A stretch of DNA of 64,000 bases from Acanthococcus lagerstroemiae (lineage: Eukaryota; Arthropoda; Insecta; Hemiptera; Eriococcidae). The position numbers and the translations under genes were made by a program. Each line of letters begins with the position of its first letter. The first letter of the stretch is position 1. Of this stretch, positions 42,237 to 53,445 are shown in pieces. The DNA lies in contig CM063106.1 in the NCBI GenBank assembly GCA_031841125.1, forward strand, positions 6,758,001-6,822,000, written 5' to 3'. The notes beneath the pieces were generated by a model that saw only the letters and a program-made list of their open reading frames with translations, was not told the origin of the DNA and searched no databases.

Positions 42237-43153
42237 GATTAACAATTAAAATTATTAAACTGTAATTGAAATAATGAATTAATATAGAAAAACTACGAAG
42301 ACCGGAACAATGGATTTCTGTCAGATTCTCCTGAAACTAACCACGAATCACAATTCAACGAAAATCCTCAATATCATCACAGGCTGTAAATATTGTGAAG
42401 TAAAAATTCTCGTAATTGACTGAATAACTCCAAAAATAATTATTATTGAATTTTAAATGTGAAGAAACTAATGCGCTGATTCAGTCATGAATTTCTTTTT
42501 TTTTTTTTTAGCAATACAATCAGCACTGCAACACCTCGAGTAATATTAAAAAGAAATCCGAATTTCAAATTTTCAATTCAAATTAAATCCTTTCCTCCAG
42601 AGATTCAAAATTGCTCATTCTTGCAACACTGAAAAAATGTTGGAATACTTTTTCCTCAAAATTTACCAAGAACTTGAGGCATTGAAAAGGATCTCCTCTC
42701 CCTTCTTTTCACTTCACAACAATATCACGTCATTCAACGGTATGTATTCTGAAGGTTATTCGGAAATATGGACCTAAAATTTATTACATTTAGGTCTATT
42801 TCTGAGACATGTTCCAGTGGATGAACTTGTACCATTATTCCTTTAAAATGATGATAAGAAAAGAACCTTATATAATGTGTACGTACAAACCTTTTTCGGA
42901 GACTTAATTGGCATTTCTAAATTTGAGATGTCGCCATGTCTCTAATGCCAAATTAAAATGTTTCTTATGTTTTTAGTGCGGTGCGTGTGTGCCAATCGCT
43001 TGTCGCCATGCGTTCAGTTTTATTTCCTTTTTCGATTCGATCTTATATTCTTATAATTTCTCCTTGAGTGATTCGGCAGACCGGTTCCTGTAATTTAGTA
43101 CATTTAGTGGCATTTAAATACTTTGTTTATCATCATCTTTTGTATAATCTAAA
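42237..43153. promoter_or_regulatory. Divergent promoter region, TER94 / RpL12
   Basis: A 917-bp gap separates the two start codons, with both housekeeping genes reading outward. It must contain both 5' UTRs and promoters. It is AT-rich, with a T-run at about 42490-42509. No TATA box was recognised, as expected for housekeeping promoters. Confidence 0.6.
43022..43034 (+). promoter_or_regulatory. Possible TCT-type initiator of RpL12
   Basis: The pyrimidine stretch TTTCCTTTTTCG lies about 125 bases before the RpL12 start. Insect ribosomal-protein genes often start in such a polypyrimidine initiator. This is a motif match only; the transcription start is not known. Confidence 0.35.
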
Positions 43154-44565
43154 ATGCCTCCTAAATTTGATCCGAGTGAAGTCAAACTAGGTAAGTTTCA
43201 CTGAATATTTTCAAGTTTACCACGTGTACTGTATCCCATTACTCCTGTGGTGTTTTGTTACTGAATTCGAAATCTTTTCGTTTTGTAGTTAATTTGAGAT
43301 GTGTCGGTGGAGAAGTCGGAGCCACATCATCTCTGGCCCCCAAAATCGGCCCTCTTGGTTTGGTAAGTCCAGCTTCATTTTAGTTAGTTACGTAAATCAT
43401 GAACACTATTTCAAGAGTTACAGATTACTTTCGAACTCGATTAACCGTTGTCTTTCCGATAGTACTTGTAAGGATATAATTCAAAATGACATCACTTGAT
43501 TATTTGCGACGAGCTTGTTCTGCATGCCACATTTTTGTGACACTGTTTTAGCTCCGTCGTACATTAAGTACTGCAGGGTTGCTTCACCCAGAATTTCTGA
43601 TGAACGTAGAACTGTTTGGCTTTGCGGATCCTGACAATTACTTCATTACATACTTAGTTTGATATCATATAACCTAAGCATGGTTGTTGCCCAGATTCTC
43701 AATACACATCGAATCAAATTTGACACCTGTCGTGTAATCGCCACTCATAGTAATTTGGATTCACTTCATTTTTCGATGAGCTAGTTCTGCATACCATGTT
43801 CATTTTGGTACTGTTTTAGCTCCATCGTATAGTAATATGGCAGGATTGCTTCACCCGAAATTACTGAACTGTGTAGAACTGTTCGGCTTTGCGGATCCTG
43901 ACATTTGTCCTAATTAGAGCTCATATTCCTCACGCTTGTTCGCTGTAGCTATATTAACCGAACTGTTTGTTGTAGTCACCTAAAAAAGTCGGAGATGATA
44001 TTGCTAAAGCAACTGCCGATTGGAAAGGTTTGAAAATTACTGTGCAGTTGAGAATTCAAAATCGCGTTGCCACTATTAGTGTTGTTCCATCAGCGGCTTC
44101 ATTGATAATCAAAGCTTTGAAAGAACCTCCCAGGGATCGTAAGAAAGTGAAAAATGGTAACCACTTTTGTTAACTTTGAGTTGAAGAAATGAAATGCTTA
44201 CCTTATTGAGTTCACAGCTTGAACGTTATAATCTTTAGATCGATTGTTTTTTTTTAATCCACATTCATAAATTACAGTAAAACACAGTGGTAACATTACC
44301 TTGGAAGAAGTAATTAATATCGCCAAAACTATGAGACCTAGATCGATGGCCAGGAAACTGGAAGGTACCGTGAAAGAAGTTCTTGGATCCTGTCAGGTTG
44401 GTGCTCGTTGGAATGTTAAAATTGACTTCCATTTTTTGAGATTTCCTAAGTTTTCAATGTTTAAATCCTGTTTTTCAGTCTGTTGGTTGCACCGTTGATG
44501 GAAAAGCTCCACACGACATAATCGATGATATCAATGAAGGCCAAATTGAAATACCCGACGAATAA
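43154..44565 (+). CDS. RpL12: 60S ribosomal protein L12 (uL11)
   Basis: This protein of the large-subunit stalk base binds 28S rRNA next to the P-stalk and helps factor binding. Exons 43154-43190, 43289-43362, 43976-44156, 44278-44396 and 44479-44565 give 165 aa, the family length. It opens [20 protein letters not shown], then [53 protein letters not shown], and ends [18 protein letters not shown]. The N-terminal residues following Met and Lys/Pro-rich start match the family. Intron 2 (613 bp) hosts two snoRNAs. A further intron seems to lie seven bases past the stop in the 3' UTR. No stop, shift or missing block was seen. It is divergent from TER94. Confidence 0.98.
43506..43639 (+). ncRNA. 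H/ACA-box snoRNA, copy 1 (RpL12 intron 2)
   Basis: This 134-nt segment folds as two hairpins. The first stem pairs CGACGAGC with GCTCCGTCG. The H box ACATTA sits at 43561-43566. The second hairpin pairs CAGG with CCTG around an internal loop. The ACA box is at 43634-43636, three bases from the end. Ribosomal-protein introns are classic hosts for such snoRNAs, which guide pseudouridylation of rRNA or snRNA; mammalian RPL12 also hosts one (SNORA65). The target site is not assigned here. Confidence 0.8.
43773..43906 (+). ncRNA. H/ACA-box snoRNA, copy 2 (RpL12 intron 2)
   Basis: This is a paralogue of copy 1, about 134 bp downstream of it. Stem one pairs CGATGAGC with GCTCCATCG, a compensatory change from copy 1 (C-G replaced by T-A). 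The apical stem changed from CCACA/TGTG to TACCA/TGGTA yet stays paired. The H box ATAGTA is at 43829-43834 and the ACA box at 43901-43903. The blocks AGTTCTGCAT-like, CTGTTTTAGCTCC and GGCTTTGCGGATCCTGACA are shared with copy 1, so the guide pockets look conserved. Confidence 0.8.
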
Positions 44566-44572
44566 TTTTTAT

Positions 44573-45002
44573 GTAAGTTGACTACTGGGGGTACAAAATT
44601 CCAGGAACTGAAATTGATGAAATAGTTCCTGTGTTCCTGGGATTTTACCTCTGGTAGTTTTGGTAGGGGTTGGCATCCCATCCAATTACAAAACCAGTAA
44701 GAAAATTTCGTGAAATCAAAGCTGTTTTCGTCGGTGAATCCTGTTATAAAATGATTTGGTCTTTCTTTGTTGAATTCAATGATACGTTCTGTATGATTCA
44801 TTTTGATTTGAAGATATGAAAAGTATTTGACTTGAAGTAATGAAAAGTAATTTAACTGGTTTTGTAATGTACCTGTAGTGCCATTGAGGAGATAACCTCA
44901 ATAAAAAATCGTATGTTCCTATTTGTAGTATAAGTTTTTATGCATTTTTACTTTCACTTATGTGTATACAATGTTGATGTTTGGTTTTCTTTTCTTTTAC
45001 AG
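44573..45002 (+). other. Probable 3' UTR intron of RpL12
   Basis: The stop codon ends at 44565, and seven bases later a perfect donor GTAAGT begins. A pyrimidine-rich acceptor TTTCTTTTACAG ends at 45002. A splice here would give a short extra 3' UTR exon from 45003. The stop-to-junction distance is under 50 nt, so this would not be expected to trigger nonsense-mediated decay. An AATAAA at 44900-44905 lies inside the intron, so an unspliced, shorter transcript is the alternative. Confidence 0.55.
44900..44905 (+). terminator. Candidate polyadenylation signal of RpL12
   Basis: AATAAA 335 bases past the stop codon. It is used only if the proposed 3' UTR intron is not removed. Confidence 0.45.
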
Positions 45003-47190
45003 ATGTATGATGGTTTGAAATATATATTATTTTCAAGTTACTGATTTTTATTATTTTATTATTTTATGATCCCACACTTTTGAGTATCACGCTGAAGGTA
45101 GAACTAAAGGGATACAGTAAAAAATATTTCAGTAATGTACTGAAATAACTAGTATTTTGGTCACGAGATGGGCAGTCGTCCTTTCGCCGTTTGACAATTA
45201 TGTGCTTACATAAAGCTGCACGAAATTTTCAAAAGTATGTTGAAACGAACTGATTTTTTGGTTATTAAATGAGGTAACTTATTACCTGAAGAATGATGAG
45301 ATGTGTCCAGAGGCAAAACCAAAGGGGGAGTTAGAGGCTGTACTCCCCCCCCCCTCCCGCGCATACAATCGAAATTTTTTTAGTCAATTCATGAAGGTAC
45401 CAAATCGACCAAGGTTGTTTTCTAAATTCTAGCCCCCACCAGAAAAAAGTTTGGGTTATGCGTCAGTATTCGTTGCTTATGTTGAGGCGGTACGTAAAAT
45501 CTCGCATAAGTGCACCATAAGCTAATCCACATTGGATTTCTAGTTCCGTTGCTATAAATTTGTTTTAGAATGACATACTAGCCGCGAATCGTAAGTAGTT
45601 TCCAACAGTAGACTACCCCTTGTCCCAAGAATAAGATACTAAAACAGGGCCAGCGTGAACCAACTTTTAGGGGAAAGGGTAGGAGGCAAAAATGCCGACT
45701 GAAATTCCGAACGCTTGTGCTCTCTTGATTAAAAATGCTGACTTGAAAATTGATAGAGGGTGTCTCGATCTCTTCCCGCTTTTGAATAAAAGTGCGAATA
45801 ATCTATGGCATAATGGGAATGGTATCAGTTTGATAGCAATACGCCCTGAGATACCTTCACCGTTCTCTAGAGGGGGGGGGGGGGCTTGTTACATTAATCG
45901 CAAATTGTAACACTACATCATGCTGTCAAAAACAGAGAATTTAGAAACGAAACTCTTTTACATGCCCATGCTCGGGGCCCTAATTGGGTTACGATGTATT
46001 CTGAAAATTGTTACTGACTGATGAAAATTATAGTTTTATAATTCGTGATTGAAAAAAATGATGAAAAAATTATAATATGTGTATCCTGGTAACTAGCTAA
46101 CTAGTAGCTGTAGCCACGAACCACGAACATTGTACAGCAGTGGCCACGAATCATGGTGACAACGGAACGTGTGAGCATCTGAGCATAGAAGGTCAAAAGT
46201 AATTGTGCGACCCTTCCACGAACACAGTTAGAACCAGTTTTTGTTCGAGTTTACGCATCTGCGACTCAGGTACAGAATGTTAGTCCATCGATGTGGGTCC
46301 TACCGGGAAAATGTAGCGAAGATTTCAGTGCTACAAATTTCAAACTAGTGTTCATTGTAAAAATTGAAATCAATCTTGGTTAATACGTATGGATGCAGAT
46401 GTATTAGGATAGGACAGAGTTCTCCGCAGAAGATTTAAAAACTAACCGAGTAAGTAATTTTTGCGCACATGCTTGAGCGTTCAGTTACAAATCTGATGAA
46501 CTGACACTCGTGACGGTAATTTTACGAATTATGTTGGAAAATTATAATGGTTGAACTACTACTGTATGAGATAGACTGAGGAAGAGTGCTATGAGGTGAT
46601 CCCTGTCTCTTTAATCGGATTTCAGACATTCATTTTTCGAAATGCTATCTTCAAGAGCGGTCTGGCTACAAATATGCAAACCTGGTATATTCAGTAGGAT
46701 TTTCAGTCTTATAAAATATTCCGTCGTTGAATTAACCCCCAGAAAATTTTGCATGTACGAAAGTAACAAGAGTCAGATAAAACACTTTTGTACTCTTCGA
46801 CTGCTAAGTGCTAGGTGGGAAGTGTTGCAACAAATTTTGTAGTAAAAAATTTACTTTCATATTGTTATATATTTGCCACGTCTGCGAATATAAAATATCA
46901 CTGAAATCAATAAGTTAGGTGTCTTATTCCCTTTACATAATGCACCTAATTAGCTAATGCATTCTAACTCCATTAGTACAACATTAATAATTGTTTTGAT
47001 GAGATCATCACTCATCGCTGGTTACCGTTCATCATGATGCAATATATTTGGTAATCTCTAACCTTAGTTGGTCAAAAAGTTGTCAATTTAATTTCTGTTG
47101 ATGAAAAATTGGCTCCTACGTATATATGCTAAGTACGTAGCTTCATTAATCTTACGAAACTGATTTGAATATATTTCAAGGGAACACAAA
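45003..47190. other. Intergenic RpL12 to GALE
   Basis: After the possible last RpL12 exon the sequence is AT-rich with C- and G-runs near 45347 and 45871. No gene is supported. The part just before 47191 should contain the GALE promoter and 5' UTR; AACACAAA precedes its ATG. Confidence 0.45.
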
Positions 47191-50100
47191 ATGAGACCAC
47201 AGTGGAAAACTATATTCGTAAGTGGAGGAGCCGGGTATATTGGAAGTCACTGTATCGTGGAATTACTACAACAAGGTTATGAAGTGATAGCCGTCGATAA
47301 TTTCGTGAACAGTGTCGATGAGAATGGAGAAGCCATCAGTTTAAATCGAGTCCGACAAATAACCGGGAAACAGGTTACGTTTTATCGGTGCGACTTACTG
47401 GATATGGACAGATTAGAGGACATCTTTTCAAAGGTGATACATTTTTCTTGTAATACGAGTAATCTATAATGAACCCAAGAATGTCATCTAGGTGTACCTA
47501 CCTTGTGGAAATAAAATTGGAATTACTGCGTAATAAAGTACTCATTAAAATTGTGAGCAGAAGGGGTTTGACGAACATAATTACATTAATCTGAAATGGG
47601 TTATGAGAAAATTCACGATGAGGAAAATAATTGTGTGTAGAAAATGGGGGGGGGGGTTGCCAAGTTTTCGTGCCAGAAATGGAATAGCAGGAATGGCATT
47701 TTCCCTCTGCTTCTCCCAATTGGCCGACATAATTGGGAAGAAAGCCCCAATTCACTGCACCCCTGCGCAGAACAGCAGAATTCCGTTCAAAATTCCGCAT
47801 TCATCAGAGTGTAATATTAAAGAATCTAATTCTGCAGATGGGCAGATCAAAGTTAAAAGTTAATGTGTATACATTGGTTCATAAGTTGTAAGTAAATAGT
47901 GAATCTTATTCAACAACCCCTTGAAATATCTAAACTATATTGGGGGGAAATAAACTTCTGTATCAGGTTATCAGCACACGCGCTGAGGTTACGGAGATGC
48001 TGAACACTTTAAACGTGTGATAATACTACGAATATACTTACAGTGTATTATGTCTTACAGCACTCTATTGACTGTGTAATTCATTTTGCTGCCATGAAAG
48101 CTGTTGGAGAATCTATGAAATATCCTTTGCTCTACTATCAGAACAATTTAATTAGCGCAATGAACCTTTTGAATGTAAGTATTCATACAAAGTACTCATA
48201 TTTCAGTACAGATTTATCGGGGATGAATATATTTGAATGCTTGCACCTGTCTGGTACATAGGAATGTGGACATCCTGTGTACTCTCACGTGTACTTATTC
48301 ATTATTCAAGTTCTGCAGTTACAGTTGGTTATAGCTATATCTTGTGATATGCAGAAGGAAAAAACTGATGGAACGAAATTCATTTCAATAGTAAAACCAT
48401 CCTTGAAAGCAGAGCTATTACCGAGGAGGAGCAAATGGGTACATCACTTCTCCGGTAGAAGAGAAAATATCTTTTGTTACCCCCTCACCATGCTGAGAAA
48501 TGAATTTTTGTCCTCTACCTTCCCTGAAGTTTACCCCTTTGAAAATTTAGTTTGCTCTATTGATACAAGGGGCTGGTTTACGACCATCTTTTTTAGAAGA
48601 TACAATGATGATTAGCGATCATTTGCTCATGAATAAATTTTAGAATTCTCAGCAAATTCTGTAAGAAGAAATTCCCGAAATTGGTTGATTGTGATTAATT
48701 TTCTACCCAGACTGGCCCATTTTCTATCGAAAATCAGTAGGAAGAAGGAAATATTTTCCCGTTCCCCTCTCACTCCGTTTACTTCTTTCAGTATTCGTCG
48801 CACTTTATAAATCAGTGACTAGTTAACTATGTATCCCTTCATTCTCAATTCCATAATGCGACTACAGTATTTCATTGTGAGTTATTTGATATATTACCCA
48901 TTCAGAGTTTAAAAACTAGTCGGGGGGGGGGCAAGATTCCTAGCTAGGCAGACGAGGCAGCTGCCTACAGCGTCAAAATTTTAGGGGTGGCAAAATTTGA
49001 CAACCAAAAACGTTGCCACCATACTTAGATAATCAACATGTTCAAAATAGTTTCTAGTTGGTATATTTTTCTAAAATCTTCAATTTCGTACCCTGCCCCC
49101 CCCCCGCCTTATGCTAAAAAATAAGGACGATAAACGGCAAAAGAGTAAACTTACCTCCAGTCAGCAAAATGATAAAACCAGCCCTGATTGTAGGGAATCT
49201 TAACAAATTCTCACATTCTGAACATTTAGGTATTCTACAAATATGCTGAGCATTTCTGAGAATTTGCTCGACAATAATGAACACTTGTGTCATCATTGCT
49301 TGGGGGCAGGGGTGATAAGCCGTTACTGATTTGCTTAACCTTCCACATTGGCTTATAAACCATTGGCTGTTGGGAATCAGCTAACAAATGGCTTTTTCCG
49401 CATGTTCAGCTGCTACTAGCCGTTCATGACTGGCTAACGGCTTAATTGGCAAGTTATATATCAATTCAGTATAGAATGAACCACGGAGTTAAAAAACGTC
49501 TCTCTTTTGCATCATAGATTACACTGATTCACAGAAATCTCATCTCTGAAACATTAAATTTGAATAAATATAATTTTCATTGTCTGAAATTTTCGCATTT
49601 TCGCTGCATGAGTTGGAGAAAAAAAAAATCCATTGGCTTCTGCTGCTTCGAATATTTATCGGCTTTCGGAAAAACTGGCTAATGGTCAGCTTCAAAAGCC
49701 GATCAAAGACGGCTGCTGCTGTTGCTAAGCCGTTCATCGGCTTCGGCTTATGACCCCTGCTTGAGGGACAGGTTTGAACTTTTCACTGTGTGCACAATTA
49801 ATATTGCTCCGTAGAATTGTTAACGTATAGACTGTTAGTTATACAACGCATATAGGTACTTCTTCACTTGTTGTGTATGTGCGTAATGGGAAACATTTCT
49901 CAATTTTCAGGTGATGAAGAAACACGGCTGTCAACAGCTTATTTTCTCCAGCTCATGTACTGTATACGGCAATCCTGAATTCTTGCCAATCACAGAAGAA
50001 CACCCCGTAGGCAATGTAACCAACGTATACGGGAAAACCAAACATTTTATTGAAGAAATGCTCAAGGATGTCAGTGCTGCTGAAGAAGTAAGCACCTGCT

Positions 50101-51058
50101 CTTTTCATACGTTAAAAGTTTGGTAGCGCTTGAAAAACTCGAATAAAATTAATTCAGTGAACCGGTTTGGCTAGGGATGGAACATTATTTCCCTACGCTA
50201 CTTCAATCCCGTCGGAGCGCATCCATCTGGACTAATCGGCGAAGATCCGACAAAACCATTTACAAACTTGATGCCCTTTATCGCCCAAGTAGCTATGAGG
50301 AAGAAAAGTGTCTTGACTATTTTCGGTGGTGATTATGAAACTGTCGATGGAACCGGTGATTAAAATGAAACCGTTATTTTGAAAAAGGAAAAATGTTCAG
50401 TGACATTTTTTCACTCTTGGCTTCAGTCAAACATTTACCAATGAGATACTGATTTGAATTCTAGGTGTCAGAGATTATATTCATATCATGGACTTAGCTT
50501 CTGGTCATATAGCCGCATTAAAAAAATTGCAAGCTCAACAACTGACTTTGAAGGTAAAATATTTCGTGGCTTTCACGGGCGTGCTTTTTTTCTGTGAACA
50601 ATTTGTTTTATAATTTTGATTTTGAACTACCTTTCGATTATTAGGTTTATAATTTAGGTACTGGACAAGGCACGTCAGTATTGGAATTGATTCATGCGTT
50701 TGAAGAAGTTTCCGGGGAAACAATACCATACAGGATAGAAGCTCGGAGAGACGGTGATATTGTTTCGATGTATGCCAACACAGATTTGGCTCAACGGGAA
50801 TTGAACTGGAAGACTCGATACAATTTGAAACAAATGTGTACGTTACGTTTTCAGGGAACTGTAGTCTGTTATTTTAGAAGTATGACTGCTGACGTACTAA
50901 GTGCTAATTAGTTTATTATACGCTTCTCAGGTGAAGACTTTTGGAGGTGGCAGACGATGAATCCCAACGGATACAAATCTGAGACCGATAACGCAAATTC
51001 GGCATCAGTGACTCAGAGTCACAATCATAAAATAACGAATGGTCATTCTCACTCGTGA
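47191..51058 (+). CDS. GALE: UDP-glucose/galactose 4-epimerase
   Basis: GALE interconverts UDP-glucose and UDP-galactose (Leloir pathway) in the cytosol, using tightly bound NAD. Exons 47191-47433, 48061-48174, 49911-50087, 50175-50355, 50465-50553, 50645-50837 and 50931-51058 give 374 aa (human 348). The Rossmann motif GGAGYIGSH is at residues 12-20. The catalytic set is intact: Ser134 in [10 protein letters not shown], Tyr159 and Lys163 in NVYGKTK. Other family blocks are [39 protein letters not shown] and [14 protein letters not shown]. The C-terminus extends past the usual end with a Ser/Asn/His-rich tail. Intron 2 (1.7 kb) contains a hAT-like MITE and several repeats. Residues between 35 and 60 include an insertion-like [12 protein letters not shown] typical of animal enzymes. 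Confidence 0.97.
49307..49759. mobile_element. hAT-like MITE in GALE intron 2
   Basis: The left end reads CAGGGGTGATAAGCCG and the right end CGGCTTATGACCCCTG, inverted copies differing at one base. Flanking octamers CTTGGGGG (49299-49306) and CTTGAGGG (49760-49767) match at 7 of 8. The 453-bp interior is packed with GGCTTA/GGCTAA and AGCCGTT words in both orientations, which resemble subterminal transposase-binding repeats of hAT elements. It has no coding capacity. Confidence 0.8.
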
Positions 51059-51589
51059 ATATAATTCACCAGTGATAAAGGCGTTCTTGAGTATGCACTT
51101 TAAATGTAAGATCACTGTATTTCCATTTGTTTTTTGATCTTCTCCATCAGTATTATGTTTTTCTTTTTCTACTTAATACATTTTATTTATATGTTTCGGT
51201 TTTCTTCATTAGTGTCTTATATGTGTGCACTTCGTTTTTAGGTTGCTCATAATTTTGAAGAACTAGTATAGTTACTTTCAACTTTTTTCTTTTTTTTTTT
51301 TTTTGTATTTTGAAAATTAATTGTAGGAACATCGAGAAAAAATATTATCTGCAATTGGGCGCATTTAAAATTCAGCTTTGTGGCGTGTGGAGCTCAAACA
51401 AATGTTTCGTGTCTACGCTGAGAGGCAAAGTGTCCTCATTCTTGAAATTAAACTGCAGCGCTGCCGCACTGTTGCGAGGTACTGCGTAGAAAATCTTACA
51501 TCTCACCTGCTCGCTGGTAATGACTATTTAATCGAGAATGTTTTATGATACAGGAAACGTAGCTCCTATAGCAGGGGTGATGAGCTTGG

Positions 51590-51900
51590 ACATTATAGTC
51601 TTAGCTTTAATAAGCCGTTAGCCAAGCAATTTTGGTCAAGATCAGTTAGCTGTTAGCTTTTAGCTATTGACGAAGGATGTAAACATTAGCGAAGTTTTTA
51701 CTGAATCGCTAATGAAAAACTAATCCGGCTCTGTCGCGGTTGGCGTTTCGTCATTCCGGAATTCTGAACATCTGAACTTCTAAACCTGATCCGTTTTCGC
51801 TCGTTTGGTTTTGTGTTTATCGCGTTTCGCGGCAAAGGAATTAGTCTTTAGCTTTTAGCTATTAGTCGTTAGCTGTTCATTGGTATAAGTTCGCGTTCTT
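51590..51900. repeat. TTAGC-rich repeat region (hAT-like relative)
   Basis: Words TTAGCTGTTAGC, AGCTTTTAGCTATT and AAGCCGTTAGCC recur in this stretch. It begins AGCAGGGGTGATGAGC near 51573, which resembles the left end of the MITE in GALE intron 2. I could not find a matching right end, so it may be a broken relative. Confidence 0.4.
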
Positions 51901-52025
51901 AGTTTCGTTGTGAGTTGTCAGGGTTGCTCAAACCAGCGCTCTTGCTTTACCAGGTACGCCCGCATCACGCTAGTTATTCGTAATTCATCTGTACGCAATG
52001 ACAAGGGTTGGAACCACTGTACCAG

Positions 52026-52320
52026 GGTAGCAAGAGAGGAACCCGTGGGTAACTGACTGAAACCCGTCAGTTACCCTCGGAAACCATTCAGTTAACCGGG
52101 GATTCGAAGAGTTTCCATAGGTAACATGTGGGAACCTGTAAACCAAAAAAATGTTCAGCCATAGTTAGAAGTGAGTGCTCTGCAGTTACCCTCAGTTTCC
52201 TGACAGTTACCCAGGTAACTGAAGGGTTTCTCAGGGTAACTGACAGTTTCTCGAGAATTGACTAGAGTTTTTCCTATGATTACCCCCGCTCCCCTTTAAT
52301 TACCAGAGTAACTGGCGGAA
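52026..52320. repeat. Cluster of inverted GGTAACTG/CAGTTACC words
   Basis: About ten copies of GGTAAC or GTTACC lie within 300 bp in both orientations, several as near-palindromes such as CAGTTACCCAGGTAACTG near 52202. There is no coding content. Their density is far above the neighbourhood. Confidence 0.6.
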
Positions 52321-53445
52321 TTTTACGCATCAGACATTAGGTACTTGTACTTATTTGTTAAAATCTCTGTGGTAATATTTCATCAGAAAAACTCAAAACC
52401 TCGAGAAACTCTAGACTATAAATGTATAAGGAGGTACAAGACTACAAAAATTTCATTCGTTTTGGCTGGCAAAAGATTTCGAGCTATGTATGTCCGCGCT
52501 TAGTCAGTCCTTTATGTTCGGTTCTCCCCTATCTGACGGACAATTCAAGACTGTTGCTGCATTGTGTAAAACGAACCTCATCTATAATGATGTGAACTAA
52601 TATAATTCCAATAGCTATTTTACATAAACATAAGGTGGCCACTTGGTAATTTTCAATCTTAAGTCATTTTTGTAGAACTATAAGGTCATATTAAGTCATC
52701 CGTTTCATTTTCCTTTTTCAAAACATCAAACTAATATTGTGGCTAAACTTCCAAACTCTCAACTGGGAATTAAGGTCGCATCTACATCAGTTACTCATCT
52801 AAATCAGCATCAATGGTACCCATCAGATGCTGTGTATTTCCTTCAAAAGGTGTTACAATTACCTACTCCATGATATATCCAGCTCTTCCGTCGTAATAAT
52901 TTTGCTCAAGATGCTGAAAAGATATCAAATTTATTGGATATTAGTGAAATAGGTAATACAGTACCTACCCGTTGAACATTTTTACATCGGTAAAACAGCG
53001 GTACGCGTGAGCGAGTGCCCACGAACTAATACAAAAGCAAATAATCTATAAATACAGTAAGAATTTTATAGGTGTAATGGAACTCATAGAGGTAAGATGT
53101 TGGTATCATCTCCGAAATACCTTCATCATCATAAGAGAGTGCAAAAACCGAAGTGCCAACGAAATACCAACAAGCTGCGTCGGTTAACTGGTTTTATTAC
53201 ACCCATTATACCGACATGTCGTGTAATAAGATTTTCACCTACTTTACCAACATTTTACAGATCAGAACATGAGGGTTTTGTCGGGATCGCCAACTTATCA
53301 CCGATTCCTTTAGTCCTCGCGTGTAACCGTTTTCTGTGCGCATTCAAATTTGTATTTTTCAGTTATTTGTTGATTCTGTTCCATCACTGTTGTTGATTGC
53401 TGCTGTGTTGTATTATTGTGAATTTTTCTAAGTGATACAAATTCA

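Noticed and set aside
45311..45480. A further hAT-like MITE (CAGAGGCAAAACC start)
   Set aside because: The right end matches only loosely and the flanking octamers do not agree.
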